DNA of 64,000 bases from Bradyrhizobium sp. ORS 285. Its GTDB lineage: Bacteria > Pseudomonadota > Alphaproteobacteria > Rhizobiales > Xanthobacteraceae. Where the stretch lies: positions 1,302,001 through 1,366,000 of the forward strand of contig NZ_LT859959.1 of assembly GCF_900176205.1 (NCBI RefSeq), in the 5' to 3' direction. The notes below the pieces were generated by a model. That model searched no databases. It saw nothing but the letters and a program-made list of their open reading frames with translations, and was not told where the DNA came from. The translations under genes were made by a program, and so were the position numbers. Positions within the stretch are counted from its first letter, which is position 1. Each line of letters begins with the position of its first letter. Below, piece by piece: positions 1 to 9,796 of the stretch.

Positions 1-227
1 AACCTGCCGCGATCCAGGCGCTTGGCGTACAGCGACATACCCAACCCGTCATGCCAGAGAATCTTGACCAGATCGCCGCGACGGCCGCGGAAGATGTAGA
101 GATCGCCGGCATGCGGGTCGCGCTTCAGGCTCTCCTGGACTCCAAGCGCCAGGCTCTGCATGCCACGGCGCATGTCGGTGTGGCCGGTCGCGATCCACAC
201 GCGTACCCCTGACGGAATTGGGATCAT
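1..227 (-). CDS. tnpB: IS66 TnpB, partial (runs off window)
   Basis: This is the start of the IS66 orf2 accessory protein. It begins at the ATG whose complement is 225-227, overlaps the tnpA stop (ATGA arrangement) and reads MIPIPSGIRVWIATGHTD, the usual TnpB N-terminus. The C-terminal part is beyond position 1. The copy at 51717-52064 shows the complete 115-residue form. TnpB is required for transposition of many IS66 elements, but its biochemical role is not established. Confidence 0.88.
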   Translation of the reverse strand, partial: MIPIPSGVRVWIATGHTDMRRGMQSLALGVQESLKRDPHAGDLYIFRGRRGDLVKILWHDGLGMSLYAKRLDRGR

Positions 228-643
228 CGCGTTCGCCCGTCCGTCAACGCCGCGACGGCAGCCTTCAGCGTCGCCTCATCGACTGCGCCCGTGATCCGCA
301 TCCTGGCTCCGGCCGCAAACTCGATCTCAATCGCACCACCGCCGGTCGGCTCGACTGGATCATGCGTCGCCAAGGGATCTGCCTTTGCAGGAACGAAGCC
401 CAGTCCCGACCCGGCTTCATTCCGTTCAGCGCGGAACAGACGCCGCCACTTGAGAAGCAAAGAACGAGAGATGCCGTATCGCCGGGCTGTCGCCGAAACC
501 TGCCGGCTCCCCTGCAGGCTCTCCATCACGAGCCTGAGCTTCTCATCCTCAGACCAGCGCCGCCGCCAACCCGTCTCAACCACTTCAAGCCGCTCGACCT
601 GGGCTCTGTGCCTATCTCTGTCCATAAGGACAGTTCTCAGCAC
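224..643 (-). CDS. tnpA: IS66 TnpA accessory protein
   Basis: A 139-residue IS66 orf1 protein, almost identical to the one at 51301-51720. An N-terminal helix-turn-helix-like segment (around WSEDEKLRLVMES, then ARRYGISRSLLLKWRR) resembles the DNA-binding region of IS3/IS66 OrfA proteins. The C-terminus (IEIEFAAGARMRITG) is the typical TnpA tail. It overlaps tnpB by four bases, which suggests translational coupling. Confidence 0.88.
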   Translation of the reverse strand: MLRTVLMDRDRHRAQVERLEVVETGWRRRWSEDEKLRLVMESLQGSRQVSATARRYGISRSLLLKWRRLFRAERNEAGSGLGFVPAKADPLATHDPVEPTGGGAIEIEFAAGARMRITGAVDEATLKAAVAALTDGRTR

Positions 644-861
644 CTACGCCAGATTGCCAAGGCGGCCCTCGGCGGAGCGTTATGGTTGTGTTTAAGAACG
701 TGTAGTACCGCGGCTAGCGAACTGCGAAGCGCACCTGCAGGCAAGGCTCGGCCTCTGGAACGGCGGGCTGCTCCATGGTCGAGGCGGACCGAACAATGGT
801 GAGCTATGGGTTCCGTCGCTCTCCGACGCCTAGATAGCCGCAAAAGTTCCCCGTCGTCGGC

Positions 862-1788
862 TTAAGCTTGGGGCGCGTTTGATGCGATTAAACTGGCCTC
901 CTGCAAAAAAATCTTTCGCATCCAGATGCTTCCTGGGTCACAGTTGTGAAGGTGAGGCCATTGGACTGCCTCAGTGAACGAAAGCAGCGGGATCGGTGGT
1001 TTGATTACCCGCAATGCAGGCTTCTCACCGTAATGGCGGACGAGCATTGAGGGCATATAGGCGATGCGGGGGGTACCTCGAAGCATTGCCGGGATCATGC
1101 TGAATCCTGGAACGGAAATCTCGATCCGTATTGACAGTCCGTGCTCGGTCAGGAGGCGTTCTTCAAACTGAGGCCGCAGCGAACGTGCGAACCTAGCGGC
1201 AACGTGGCCGAGAGACAAATATCGGTGCAAGGTAAGAGATTCTGGTAAGTTCTCGTTGGTCGGGCAACTGACGCAGACCAGTCGATCATCAAAGAGCGGT
1301 AGTCTTGGATGTGCATTTGACATAAACACCTCGGGATAAATGATGAAGTCGACTTCAGCTCGACGAAGCAGCTCATCAGGCCCATCTGCTGGCGGCAATA
1401 ACTCGAGGCTTACCCCAGGAGCTTCGCGTTGAATTCGGTCGATGACTTTACGAACGAAGATCATTGTCATAAAATCAGATGTGATTACTTTGTAACGTCG
1501 CTGTGAAGCTGGCGGATTGAATCCCTTCGTGCTAATTATATTTAAGTTAATATGGGCGAGAGCGTCTCGCACAGGAGTCGCGAGCGCTAGCGCACGCGGA
1601 GTTGGAACGAGCTGTCGCCCTCTCATTGTAAATAGCTCATCTCCAAAATAGATCCTTAACCGTGCAATTGCAGCGCTCATAGCGGGCTGGCTCAGATTGA
1701 TACTTCGTGCAGCAGTAGTTAGATTCTCTTGCGTCAACAGTGCATCGAGTGCAACGAGAAGGTTGAGGTCGAGTCCTTTGAAGCGCAT
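862..1788 (-). CDS. nodD: NodD, LysR-family nodulation activator
   Basis: A LysR-type regulator that in rhizobia binds nod boxes and activates nod genes in response to plant flavonoids. From the chosen start the protein is 308 residues and begins [18 protein letters not shown], the hallmark NodD N-terminus. The winged-helix DNA-binding domain covers about residues 5-65 ([19 protein letters not shown]). The rest is the effector-binding domain, ending [13 protein letters not shown], a tail typical of NodD. An in-frame ATG ten codons upstream (complement of 1816-1818) would add an atypical leader, so I prefer 1788. It sits alone, reading away from dctA and nolA. In Bradyrhizobium japonicum nodD2 lies near nolA, so this may be the nodD2-type paralogue, but the number cannot be settled here. 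No nodD1 is seen next to nodA. Confidence 0.93.
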   Translation of the reverse strand: MRFKGLDLNLLVALDALLTQENLTTAARSINLSQPAMSAAIARLRIYFGDELFTMRGRQLVPTPRALALATPVRDALAHINLNIISTKGFNPPASQRRYKVITSDFMTMIFVRKVIDRIQREAPGVSLELLPPADGPDELLRRAEVDFIIYPEVFMSNAHPRLPLFDDRLVCVSCPTNENLPESLTLHRYLSLGHVAARFARSLRPQFEERLLTEHGLSIRIEISVPGFSMIPAMLRGTPRIAYMPSMLVRHYGEKPALRVIKPPIPLLSFTEAVQWPHLHNCDPGSIWMRKIFLQEASLIASNAPQA

Positions 1789-1818
1789 TCTAGTTTGACT
1801 CGCAGTGAAATTACTCAT

Positions 1819-3039
1819 CGAGCCGTTAGCGTCGATTGAGTCTCGGTGGAACGTGGTAGGCGATGTGTGTAGTAGATATTTTCAAATTCGCCAAATTGGA
1901 TGGTGGATGTTCGAATTGGCGTTGTGCTAATCGCCAATAATTGTCCTGTTGTGTGATTGGGGTGGTGCCAAATTCCTTTTGAGTCCACTCCTTTTGAGTC
2001 CGTCCTATCCAGGCTCATTGTCGGTCGTCACATGCGCATTGCCGAAATGTAGTTTAGCTACAAAAATGAGACGTAGTCGGCTAGTTCTTTCCCTTCACTC
2101 TTGACTGTCAGATTTGACTGATTTTTTTTGGGGGGGGGGTAATTAGTTCGACGCGCCTGTGTCCATGCTAGTGGAAGCCGCAACTGAAGTGCGCAGGGGG
2201 GGGGGGCGTGATGGCGTCAATAAATTGCGGCCATAAGCGCGGGGGGGGGGGGGGCTGTTCTAAATAATAAAAGTCGTGAGCAGTATCGATTAGGGATAAT
2301 TCGTGCATATGCCGCGAACGCAATATGGTCGCGTCACACTAATGTATGATAGTGGCGACATAGTTCCGCGGGGCGCGCGCCCGTAGGGGATGAGCGTGTC
2401 ATCACGGGGGGGGGCAAATAGCTGTAGCATTGTTCGGGTTGGGCGTTGTCGTCGTAGATGTTTGCTAAAGTTACAGAACATGTTCTTCATTGTTGACTTT
2501 CACGTGCGCAAGAGCCGGGGTAGAAGTGTGGAGTTGCTGCTGCTGGTCTGATATTGCAGACTACAAATTACCTCGTACATCGCATCAATTTTGCCTGGAT
2601 GGTCTCTGGTTCAAGTGGGGCACAAACCACGGAAATGTCGCGCCGATGTGTCCGACGAATAACCTTCGGATGCATGCCGCGATTGGCGCCGAAGCGGGCT
2701 GGGCGGTCTACCATTGCGAGGGGGGGCGTTAGTCACTTGTACAGTGGCTGCATGCACAGATTTGATTCATCAGCTTCGTCTCCTTTCGGCGAAATGGCCG
2801 GATATATCGCTGGCGCCGCGCAAGATCCGGACTTGCGTATATAGCCTAGCTGACCGCAACCTGACGGGAGCCCCTGCCGTTATTCCGACACGATGGCCCA
2901 GCATTTTGCGCGCGGGTATCACAGAGGTGCCGTTAGATGATCAGAGATTGCGGCTGATCGTGCCGCTCGTCCCGCTGCTTTGCAGCTAATCGATTTCGTT
3001 TTCTTTTTGAGTAAGCACTCGGCTTGAGCCGTATGCTGG
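1819..3039. other. Intergenic region upstream of nodD; no gene recognised
   Basis: About 1.2 kb with no convincing coding sequence. Short open frames exist but lack family resemblance and good ribosome-binding sites. The striking content is a series of long G tracts, listed separately. I looked for a nod box upstream of nodD and found none that is clear. Confidence 0.5.
2122..2726 (+). repeat. Cluster of long homopolymeric G tracts
   Basis: Within about 600 bp the + strand has G runs of 10 (2130-2139, right after eight T), 11 (2196-2206), 14 (2241-2254), 9 (2406-2414) and 7 (2720-2726). Such tracts are rare in a genome of this composition and would be prone to slippage and to sequencing length error. 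A regulatory role is not shown. Confidence 0.9.
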
Positions 3040-3335
3040 TTGGATTATTTGAGATTGCCGGCGCAAGAACTGGATCTCTCTTTTGCCGGAAGCCTTGCGC
3101 CGCGCGTTCTCCTCGACGCTTGCAGGACATGGGCTTCGACCAGGCACTGCAGTGGTTCCAGTGACGCGCAGAGCGGTCCAATGCCATCCGCCATGGGTCG
3201 ACAGGGGATCGGATTCCGTTCCAGGCGTAACAGTAGGCTTGCGGTTCAAGCGCTGGGTGCTGGCCGAACTTCTCGAGCATGATCATGGCCAGTAAGCTCG
3301 GACCCGTCCATCTCCGCGCCACGGCGTGGAACGGC
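3040..3335 (-). pseudogene. IS66 tnpC relic
   Basis: A degraded internal piece of an IS66 transposase. Read leftward it contains WTGPSLLAMIMLEKFGQH followed by a scrambled remainder, and it matches the relic at 21430-21690 closely. It joins an IS256-type end relic at about 3336. Confidence 0.7.
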
Positions 3336-3437
3336 GGGTGATCACCGCAAAGCAGTCCACCCGCTACAGCGCCATGGGGGAGCGCGCGGGCGGACGGCTT
3401 TACTCTACTCAGCTAAACCGCGCCCGGGGAAACGACC
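3336..3437. mobile_element. IS256-type terminal relic
   Basis: About 100 bp matching the outer end of the IS256 copies at 7113 and 12491, including the shared stretch with AGCGCGCGGGCGGACGGC and a terminus resembling GGGGAAACGACC. No transposase remains here. Confidence 0.75.
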
Positions 3438-4056
3438 CGATCAGATCAATGCATCAATTCGGTTGACGCGGAGCTCAAATACGCTTGTCTCTTGCGTGGC
3501 CGAGCCCCGCCCAGGTGCTGAGCCATAGCCAGATTGCCGCCCGGGTTTGCGTCACGATCGTCCCGCCGTCACTCAAAGGGAACTTCATTTTACATATCCC
3601 GAGAGGGCAACATCTCCACACAGCGTCGCCCTTCCACGACTAGACACTGGTAAAAGTAGCTGCCTACTCGTCTGACCGACTCATGTCTCCACACCACACT
3701 TCCATCACTTCGATACCAACAATTTAAATTATCAATTTTACCATCGTGCGGTACTGTTGCATCTATCTCGGCAGCTGTCGCACTTGGATTCGGCCAGCCC
3801 TCCCGAGCTGATGATCCAAGTAGCCACGCCGATTGCCACCTGCGGACCAACAGCTTGCCTGCGAGCGGGTCCTCAGGGACCGCTGACCTCTGGCATCTAA
3901 TTTGCCGACGAGGATAGCGCAATCAAAACGCCGTTCCTTTAAATGGCGTTCCGCTCTCGGAACTCTGTTCAATCGGTTACGGCTGAATCAGGCTGCTCAC
4001 ATTGCAATGCCGGATGCGCGATTGCCATTCGAGCACATTTGGGACACGCGCGACTC
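3438..4056. other. Gap upstream of dctA; nothing recognised
   Basis: About 600 bp without a recognisable gene. An open frame runs into dctA from 3943, but its first 38 codons do not resemble the DctA family and are treated as non-coding. No convincing -24/-12 sigma-54 promoter was found. Confidence 0.45.
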
Positions 4057-5361
4057 ATGAACTCCACGGAATCAAGGGAGCCCGCATCAAGGGCTTGGTA
4101 TACAATACTCTACGTTCAAGTGCTAATTGCGATAGTTTTGGGTGCGATGGTCGGCTGCCTATGGCCGTCCGTCGCGGCCAGCGACTGGGTAAAAGCACTC
4201 GGTGACGGTTTCATTAAGTTGATCAAGATGGTGATCGCACCTCTTGTGTTTTGCACAGTTACATCTGGTATTGCCAAAGTTCACGACGCGAAGAAAGTCG
4301 GGCGGATTGGCGTCAAAGCACTCGTTTACTTCGAGGTGGTCTCCAGCTTCGCTTTGCTGTTAGGCCTCGTTATGGGCAATCTAGTCAATGTAGGCCATGG
4401 TCTTTCGGTAAATCTCGACACCGAGGCCGCCAATCATGTGCTGCCTCAGGCGAACGCTTCAAAAGCGGTCGATTTCTTTCTGAACATTATTCCAGACACG
4501 ATCGTCGGCGCTTTCTATCGTGGCGATCTGCTACAAGTTCTCCTGCTTGCGGTGCTATTCGGGTTTTCACTTCTCGCACTAGGAAAGCGTGGAGAGCTCA
4601 TGCGCGTTATTATAGACGACACCGCGCACTCACTGTTCGGAGCGATCAACATCCTCATGAAGGCTGCGCCGATTGGCGCATTCGGCGCCATGTCGTTCAC
4701 AATCGGGAAGTTCGGGCCGGCGGTTCTCGGTAGTTTAGTCGGCCTGATCGCGCTTTTTTACGTTACGGCTGCACTCTTTCTGATCATAGTCCTTGGACTC
4801 ATTGCGAGACTCGCTGGATTTTCAATCGTTAGGTTCATTCTATACATCAAAGATGAACTCTTGCTGGTGCTCAGCACATCGTCATCCGAAAGCGCATTAC
4901 CGCGCTTAATGGACAAACTCGAGCGTCTTGGCTGCTCGCGGCCCGTGATTGGCCTCGTAGTTCCGGCCGGCTACTCGTTCAACCTCGATGGCACCAACAT
5001 TTACACGACGCTAACGACGATGTTTATCGCTCATTCACTGCGGGTTGATCTCACTTTTGATCAACAGCTCACTATCGTGCTGGCCGCAATGCTGACGTCG
5101 AAGGGCGCCAGCGGCGTAACCGGTGCGGGCTTCATTACGCTCACTGCAACGTTGTCGGCAATCAGCCCAGCGCTCGTACCAGGCGCAGCGATCGTGTTTT
5201 CGATTGACAAGTTCATGAGCGAGGCGCGTGCTCTGACTAACATCGTCGGCAACGGAGTTGCCGCTGTATTTGTATCCTGGTGGGAAGGCGAGCTTGATCA
5301 GGCAACTCTGCAAGCTGGCCTCAACCGGCCCATGACCGATGCTGGAGAACTCCCCCACTGA
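4057..5361 (+). CDS. dctA: DctA-type C4-dicarboxylate:cation symporter
   Basis: An inner-membrane transporter that takes up succinate, fumarate and malate. In rhizobia this is the carbon supply for nitrogen-fixing bacteroids. From the ATG at 4057 it is 434 residues, the usual length, starting just ahead of the first hydrophobic segment (ILYVQVLIAIVLGAMVGCLW). The family signature motifs are present: the serine-rich STSSSESALPRLM and GYSFNLDGTNIY, plus TSKGASGVTGAGF near the C-terminus. Several hydrophobic helices are visible. It is single, with nolA 244 bp downstream on the same strand. Its location in a symbiosis island suggests an accessory copy next to a housekeeping dctA, which is inference. 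No partner dctBD two-component genes are present. Confidence 0.93.
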   Translation: MNSTESREPASRAWYTILYVQVLIAIVLGAMVGCLWPSVAASDWVKALGDGFIKLIKMVIAPLVFCTVTSGIAKVHDAKKVGRIGVKALVYFEVVSSFALLLGLVMGNLVNVGHGLSVNLDTEAANHVLPQANASKAVDFFLNIIPDTIVGAFYRGDLLQVLLLAVLFGFSLLALGKRGELMRVIIDDTAHSLFGAINILMKAAPIGAFGAMSFTIGKFGPAVLGSLVGLIALFYVTAALFLIIVLGLIARLAGFSIVRFILYIKDELLLVLSTSSSESALPRLMDKLERLGCSRPVIGLVVPAGYSFNLDGTNIYTTLTTMFIAHSLRVDLTFDQQLTIVLAAMLTSKGASGVTGAGFITLTATLSAISPALVPGAAIVFSIDKFMSEARALTNIVGNGVAAVFVSWWEGELDQATLQAGLNRPMTDAGELPH

Positions 5362-5605
5362 CTATGAACCATGGCCGGTCTGCTCCGCTTCACGCTAGAT
5401 GTGATACAAGCACGCGTTCTTATCGTGAAGCGATCCGAAAATTTTGCATGACACGCACTTTAATTGTCTAACGATTGAATCGCAGCTTTGCTGTCTGGCC
5501 ATACACGCGAGGATGAGATCGCCGTTTTCGGTTCGAAAGTCGAGGTTTGTGGCGATACAAGGACTCGCCTCAACGTGAGATCAAGGTGCAGCCCCCAAAG
5601 TGACG

Positions 5606-6346
5606 ATGATGTCTAAAACCTTCGGACGTACGCGACGGTGGCGTATCGGCGAACTTGCGCGCGCGACTGGAATCACAGTTCGATCGTTGCGGCACTATGA
5701 GCAAATGAATTTGTTAACGGTTTCAGAACGAACCGATGGCGGACATCGCTTATATGACAGCGACAGTCTTCAGCGCCTGTACCAAATCCGCGCGCTGCGT
5801 GATCTTGGCTTCTCCCTCCCGGAGATCCGGAGAGCAATCGAAGGAGCTTCTCTCATAGAACTGCTGCGGGCTAATCTGGAAAAAATGGATCGCCAAGTAA
5901 CGCAGGCAACCGTAATGCGAGATTTGTTGCGCAATATTACCACACAAGAAACTGCGGACGTTACCGTCGATCAGATTCCCGCAAAATTAGGTGCGATGTC
6001 GCGTCAAGTTAAGCAGCGATCGTCGAATCGCTGCAACTGTGCTAATCGCGCTGAACGGGAGGAGAAATGGCGACAGGTTCGTGCGGACTTGCGTGCCTGC
6101 ATGGAGCGCGGTGAGAGCACGCGCAGCCGTGCTACACAGGCTATAGCAAGGCGTGCACGGGCGCTGCTCACAGAGATTGGAGGGGTTGATACCACGGTCT
6201 CATTGATACTTCAGGTCCTCACACGTTTGAGTGAGCATCACAACCTTGCGGGATGGGATGAAAAACTTATTCGGTACCTCGACGGCGCACTGGATGCACT
6301 GGACATGGGGAATCATAAGGAGCAGAGTTCGCGCGCGGATGAGTGA
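5606..6346 (+). CDS. nolA: NolA, MerR-family nodulation regulator
   Basis: A transcriptional regulator which in Bradyrhizobium governs genotype-specific nodulation and responds to population density. The N-terminus is a MerR winged helix (RRWRIGELARATGITVRSLRHYE, about residues 10-33), followed by the wing GGHRLYD and the usual LGFSLPEIR. The C-terminal half is a helical region specific to NolA, with a CNCANRAEREEKWR segment. Possible starts are GTG at 5600 and ATGs at 5606 and 5609; 5606 is chosen. Internal methionines (for example after IPAKLGA) are of interest because B. japonicum nolA is known to yield several products from internal starts. Confidence 0.9.
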   Translation: MMSKTFGRTRRWRIGELARATGITVRSLRHYEQMNLLTVSERTDGGHRLYDSDSLQRLYQIRALRDLGFSLPEIRRAIEGASLIELLRANLEKMDRQVTQATVMRDLLRNITTQETADVTVDQIPAKLGAMSRQVKQRSSNRCNCANRAEREEKWRQVRADLRACMERGESTRSRATQAIARRARALLTEIGGVDTTVSLILQVLTRLSEHHNLAGWDEKLIRYLDGALDALDMGNHKEQSSRADE

Positions 6347-6899
6347 CTTTGCACTAGAGGAGGCTCGGATGAGTTGATGTGGCTGGATGCATTGCTCGTG
6401 CCGTTGTCGGCGGATGACGGACGTCGGATGAACGACGCTATGCACCTCGAATTTAGCATGTATCTAGCGCCGCGTCCGTTCGGGCGGTAGGATGCCCTGA
6501 TGGAGCCCCGCGAGTCTCCTCGCGGATCCTTGTGATTGGCAGTACAGAATCCGGATTCGTAGATAAGTTGATCGGACAAAGGCTAGTCAGACAGATGCAA
6601 CTTGCCGCTGGACCGCGCCTTCGCATCCTTTCCGGGAGATCCTCTAAATGCACCATCCTGCATGGCGTTCGCTAGCTGCTTGCTTGGCCGCAAGTTATCC
6701 GTCTTTTCACATCTTCCGCCGGTTGGCCTGCGTGACGTCTATCCCCACCGAACTTAGCTCTCGGCTTCTAATTTCCCACGACGCTCATACAGTTTCAGCA
6801 ATGGAAGTAAGCAGCCGGAGCGCCAGCCTCATGACGTTTTGGACAGCAATTGGGGGGGGCGTTCCCGCATTGCGACTGCGCGCCCTCTTTTAGTCCTAA
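6347..6899. other. Gap after nolA; nothing recognised
   Basis: About 550 bp with only short, unconvincing frames and no recognisable relic. It contains a run of eight G at 6852-6859. Confidence 0.4.
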
Positions 6900-7112
6900 T
6901 TGAGCGTCAGGGAGGTACTCCTACGCCGAGCGCCATCTTGGCATTTTGGTATTGGTGCTTCGAACTGTCGTTTATTTGACAGATTTAAGGAAAGTGCCCG
7001 GATCGGGCCAATTGAAGTGGTCGAGATAGGTCGGCGGCGTCGATGTTCTAAGGATGAGAAGCCCAAGATTCTACTCGCGACCCGGTAGGTTTTGGCAACA
7101 GCCAGGCAGTGC
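6900..7112 (+). pseudogene. IS66 tnpA N-terminal relic, cut by IS256
   Basis: Read rightward it gives VEIGRRRRCSKDEKPKIL, a decayed form of the TnpA N-terminus seen intact at 51301. It stops at 7113, where the IS256 copy starts. The same junction (IS256 end next to the same tnpA position) recurs at 22804/22805, so this pair was duplicated as a unit. Confidence 0.75.
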
Positions 7113-8554
7113 GGTCGTTTCCCGGGGCGTGGTTTAACTCGGTAGAGTAAAGCCGTCCGCCCGCGCGCTCCCTCATAGCGCTGTAGCGGGTGGACTGCTT
7201 TGCGGTGGTCACCGGCGATTGCCCGGTAGGGTCGGGTTGTTGACACCAACCTGAATCGAGGAACCACCGATGACCGACGAGATGATGAACCTTCGCGCGC
7301 TCGTGCAGAAGGCTCCGGACACGGATCGTCTGCGCGAGATGATCGGCTTTGCAGCCCAGCAGTTGATGGAGATGGAAGTCGCCGGGCTGAGCTGAGCATC
7401 CTATGGCGAGAAGAGCTCCGAGGGTCTGGCGCAGCGCAACGGTTACAGTGAGCGGACCAGAGAGACGCGCCGGCACGGTCGAGCTGCGCATCCCCAAGCT
7501 GCGCAAAAAAGGCCACTTCCCGGGCTCCTGGAGCCGCGCCGGATGGTTGAGAAGGCGCTGACAGGAGGCCTACGTCCAGGGCGTCTCGACCCGCCCGGTC
7601 GACGACCTCGTGCAGGCGATGGGGATGAGCGGCATCTCCAAGAGCCTGGTGAGCCGGCTCAGCGGCGAGATCGCCAACAAGAGCCTGCCCCCCCCCGCGA
7701 AGGCTGGGGTGAAGGCCTTCCTCACTCGTCCGATCGAAGGCGACTGGCCGTATCCGTGGTTCGACGCCACCTACGTGAAGGTGCGGCAGAACGGGCGCAT
7801 TGTCTCGATCGCGGTGATCGTCCCGATTGGCGTCAACAGCGACGGCCGGCGCGAGGCGCTCGGCATGGACCTCGGCCCATCCGAGGCCGAGACGTTCTGG
7901 ACCGCATCCCTGCGCAAGCTCGCCGCCGCGGTTTACGTGGCGCGAAGCACGTGATCTCGGATGCTCACCAGGGCATTAAGGCCACCGTCGCCTAGGTGCT
8001 CAATGCCACCTGGCAGCGTTGTCGCGTTCACTTCATGCGCAACGCTCTCGCTCATGCCGGTAAGAGCGGGCGCCGCGTGGTTTCCGCCGTCATCGCCACG
8101 GCCTTCGCCCCGCACGACGCCGAGGCAGCCAAGGCGCAATGGCGCAAGATCGCCGACCAGATCCGTCCCGACGTGCCCAAGCTCGCAGCCCTCATGGATG
8201 AGGTCGAGCCTGACGTGCTCGCCTATATGAGCTTCCCGGCACAGCCACGCGCCAAGCTGCACTCGACCAATCCAATCGAGAGGGGCAATGGCGAGATCAA
8301 GCGCCGCACCGCGGTCGTCGGCACCTTCCCAAACGAGGATGCAATCGTCCGTCTCGTCTGCGCCATCCTGCTCGAACAGAACGACGAGTGGGCCGTCCAG
8401 CGCGCCCGCTACATGACGCTGTAAACTATCGCGCCTTTGAGCGATGATATTATTGCCGGCCTGCCCACCGTGGCAGGCTGACCAGCTCGGCTCCGCACCG
8501 GAATGCCCCCCCGGTGACACACCATGCCAGCTACACTACTCCATGGGACACGAT
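7113..8554 (+). mobile_element. IS256-family element, dead copy 1 (left arm of inverted repeat)
   Basis: A 1442-bp copy of an IS256 element whose reverse complement recurs at 11051-12491 almost base for base. Ends: GGTCGTTTCCCGGGG at the left, GGGACACGAT at the right. The two copies share the same disabling mutations. They differ at one C tract (nine C at 7688-7696 here, eight in the other copy) and at single bases such as one early in the transposase. No flanking target duplication was found. Confidence 0.9.
7270..8481 (+). pseudogene. IS256-family (Mutator-type) transposase, inactivated
   Basis: The reading starts [17 protein letters not shown] and, pieced together over three frames, follows an IS256 transposase of about 400 residues: VDDLVQAMGMSGISKSLVS, EGDWPYPWFDATYVKV (first catalytic Asp), then QRCRVHFMRN and LHSTNPIERGNGEIKRR (catalytic Glu region). 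It is broken by a TGA at 7393-7395, frame changes near 7556, at the C tract 7688-7696 and near 7940, a TAG at 7992-7994, and a stop at 8422 that removes the last 20 residues. It cannot make an active enzyme. Confidence 0.9.
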
Positions 8555-8639
8555 TCTCTAGGTGATGCGGCGCTGCAGAAGCAGGTCGGGTGCAATAAGA
8601 GCTATTGCGCAGCTTGAAGACGTGCAGATCTATTGCGCG

Positions 8640-8910
8640 GCCCGCGTCTCTCAACGTTGCCGCGCCCGTTTCACGCGCGACGTGCTGCCCGCTACAGCGA
8701 CGGCGCATGTTGTCCGCCTTCGTCGCAACAGTCTTCTCATGACAACGCCGATTCTGCCACGGCGCGGTGGCCCGCGGTTGCCGCTCAGCGATGTTAAGGG
8801 CTGTCGAGCTGCAAGCCCTCCAGCATGAGATTAAGACCGACCTGCTGCGTCGCATGAGCTTCTCCACCGCGTCGTTCGACGCTGCATTTAATTAATCCGA
8901 TCGAGCCCAC
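8640..8910 (+). pseudogene. Old IS256 transposase relic
   Basis: A heavily decayed stretch in which QRCRARFTRDVLPAT corresponds to QRCRVHFMRNALAHA of the better-preserved copy. Further on, LLRRMSFSTASFDAAFN and an IERLNGE-like region can be aligned by eye. It lies just inside the left arm of the inverted repeat. Confidence 0.6.
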
Positions 8911-9796
8911 CAACGTCGCCGGTTCGGTGCAATCCCTCTGGATAGAGGGAGTGTGAACCTCAGAAAGCCCCAACATTTCCCCTAGATGATGCCCCTCCGC
9001 GCTTGTCAATTACCAAATCTTGGCGTCATAGGCTTCCTCTCTTGGTAGCAATTATAGTGTTCGCCCTTCTTAGCCCACTTCAAACGGCGCGGCGACGCCG
9101 TCCAGTACACGCGGTATATTGGACGTCAAAGTACTTGAATCTTACATTGCGGCATATTGTAGGATCTCGGACGAGTTTCTGAGCACATGACCGTGCTTGC
9201 ACCCGCACTTTGAAGGATCGCACGACTTGCAGTCGCAGTTCACGCGTAGTGTCCCTTCCGACGCGAATCGCATCTCTGGCCGGGAGATCGTCGTCGAGGT
9301 ACGCAATGTACAGATCAATCAGATCACTCAGGATCATCGCGCGACGCCGCCGGCATCTACCCCGCCAGCAACGTTTCGCCGTTCCCAAAGCTTGCCCCCG
9401 TTCGCATAGCCGCGCCCCCACAACATGCGCAATCGGGGCATCAACCTCAATCACTAGTCCGCGCCGATTTCCTCGCTTACTGAGTGCTTGTCGCTCGCGA
9501 ATTCGAGCACGTCTTCAGCCTGAATTCGCTGAGAGACCCCGGTCGGCTTTTTACTCTGACGAACTCTCTGACGACTCGCGAGGTCATACCGAGGTGATCT
9601 CTTGCTTTGCTCAGGCGCACCGATGGCACGCCTCGCCCGCAGACCTGTCCTCGGTAAATCACCGACTGCACTTACCAAATATCGCTGCTTCTGAGGTGCT
9701 CAAAACACACAACACATAACTGCTTTCCTACATCAGCTCAGCAAGTTCGCAGCCTATCGTAACGATCTTGGTACGGATGCATTAAAAGGTAACGCA
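8911..9796. other. Gap upstream of ttsI; nothing firm
   Basis: Almost 900 bp with open frames on both strands (for example 9080-9454 on the minus strand) but no family resemblance, so I do not call a gene. TtsI promoters in rhizobia carry a nod box. The only resemblance is a weak ACTTACCAAATAT at about 9672-9684, which is not enough. Confidence 0.4.

Larger units (their letters stand above)
1..683 (-). mobile_element. IS66-family element, one end only
   Basis: This is the promoter-side end of an IS66 element whose remainder lies outside the window. It holds tnpA and the start of tnpB, both read leftward. The outer end near 683 matches the end of the related element that starts at 51261 (ends ATAACGCTCC and GTAACGCTCC). 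The inner part of the element is cut by the window edge. Confidence 0.85.

Noticed and set aside
3943..4056. Longer N-terminus for dctA
   Set aside because: The 38 extra codons do not resemble the family, whose proteins begin close to the first membrane helix.
9080..9454. Open frame on the minus strand upstream of ttsI
   Set aside because: No family resemblance, overlapping open frames on the other strand, and no clear ribosome-binding site.
9660..9796. Possible nod box upstream of ttsI
   Set aside because: Only a short tail-like match (ACTTACCAAATAT) is present and the rest of the 47-bp consensus fails. A computed NodD-box score would be needed.
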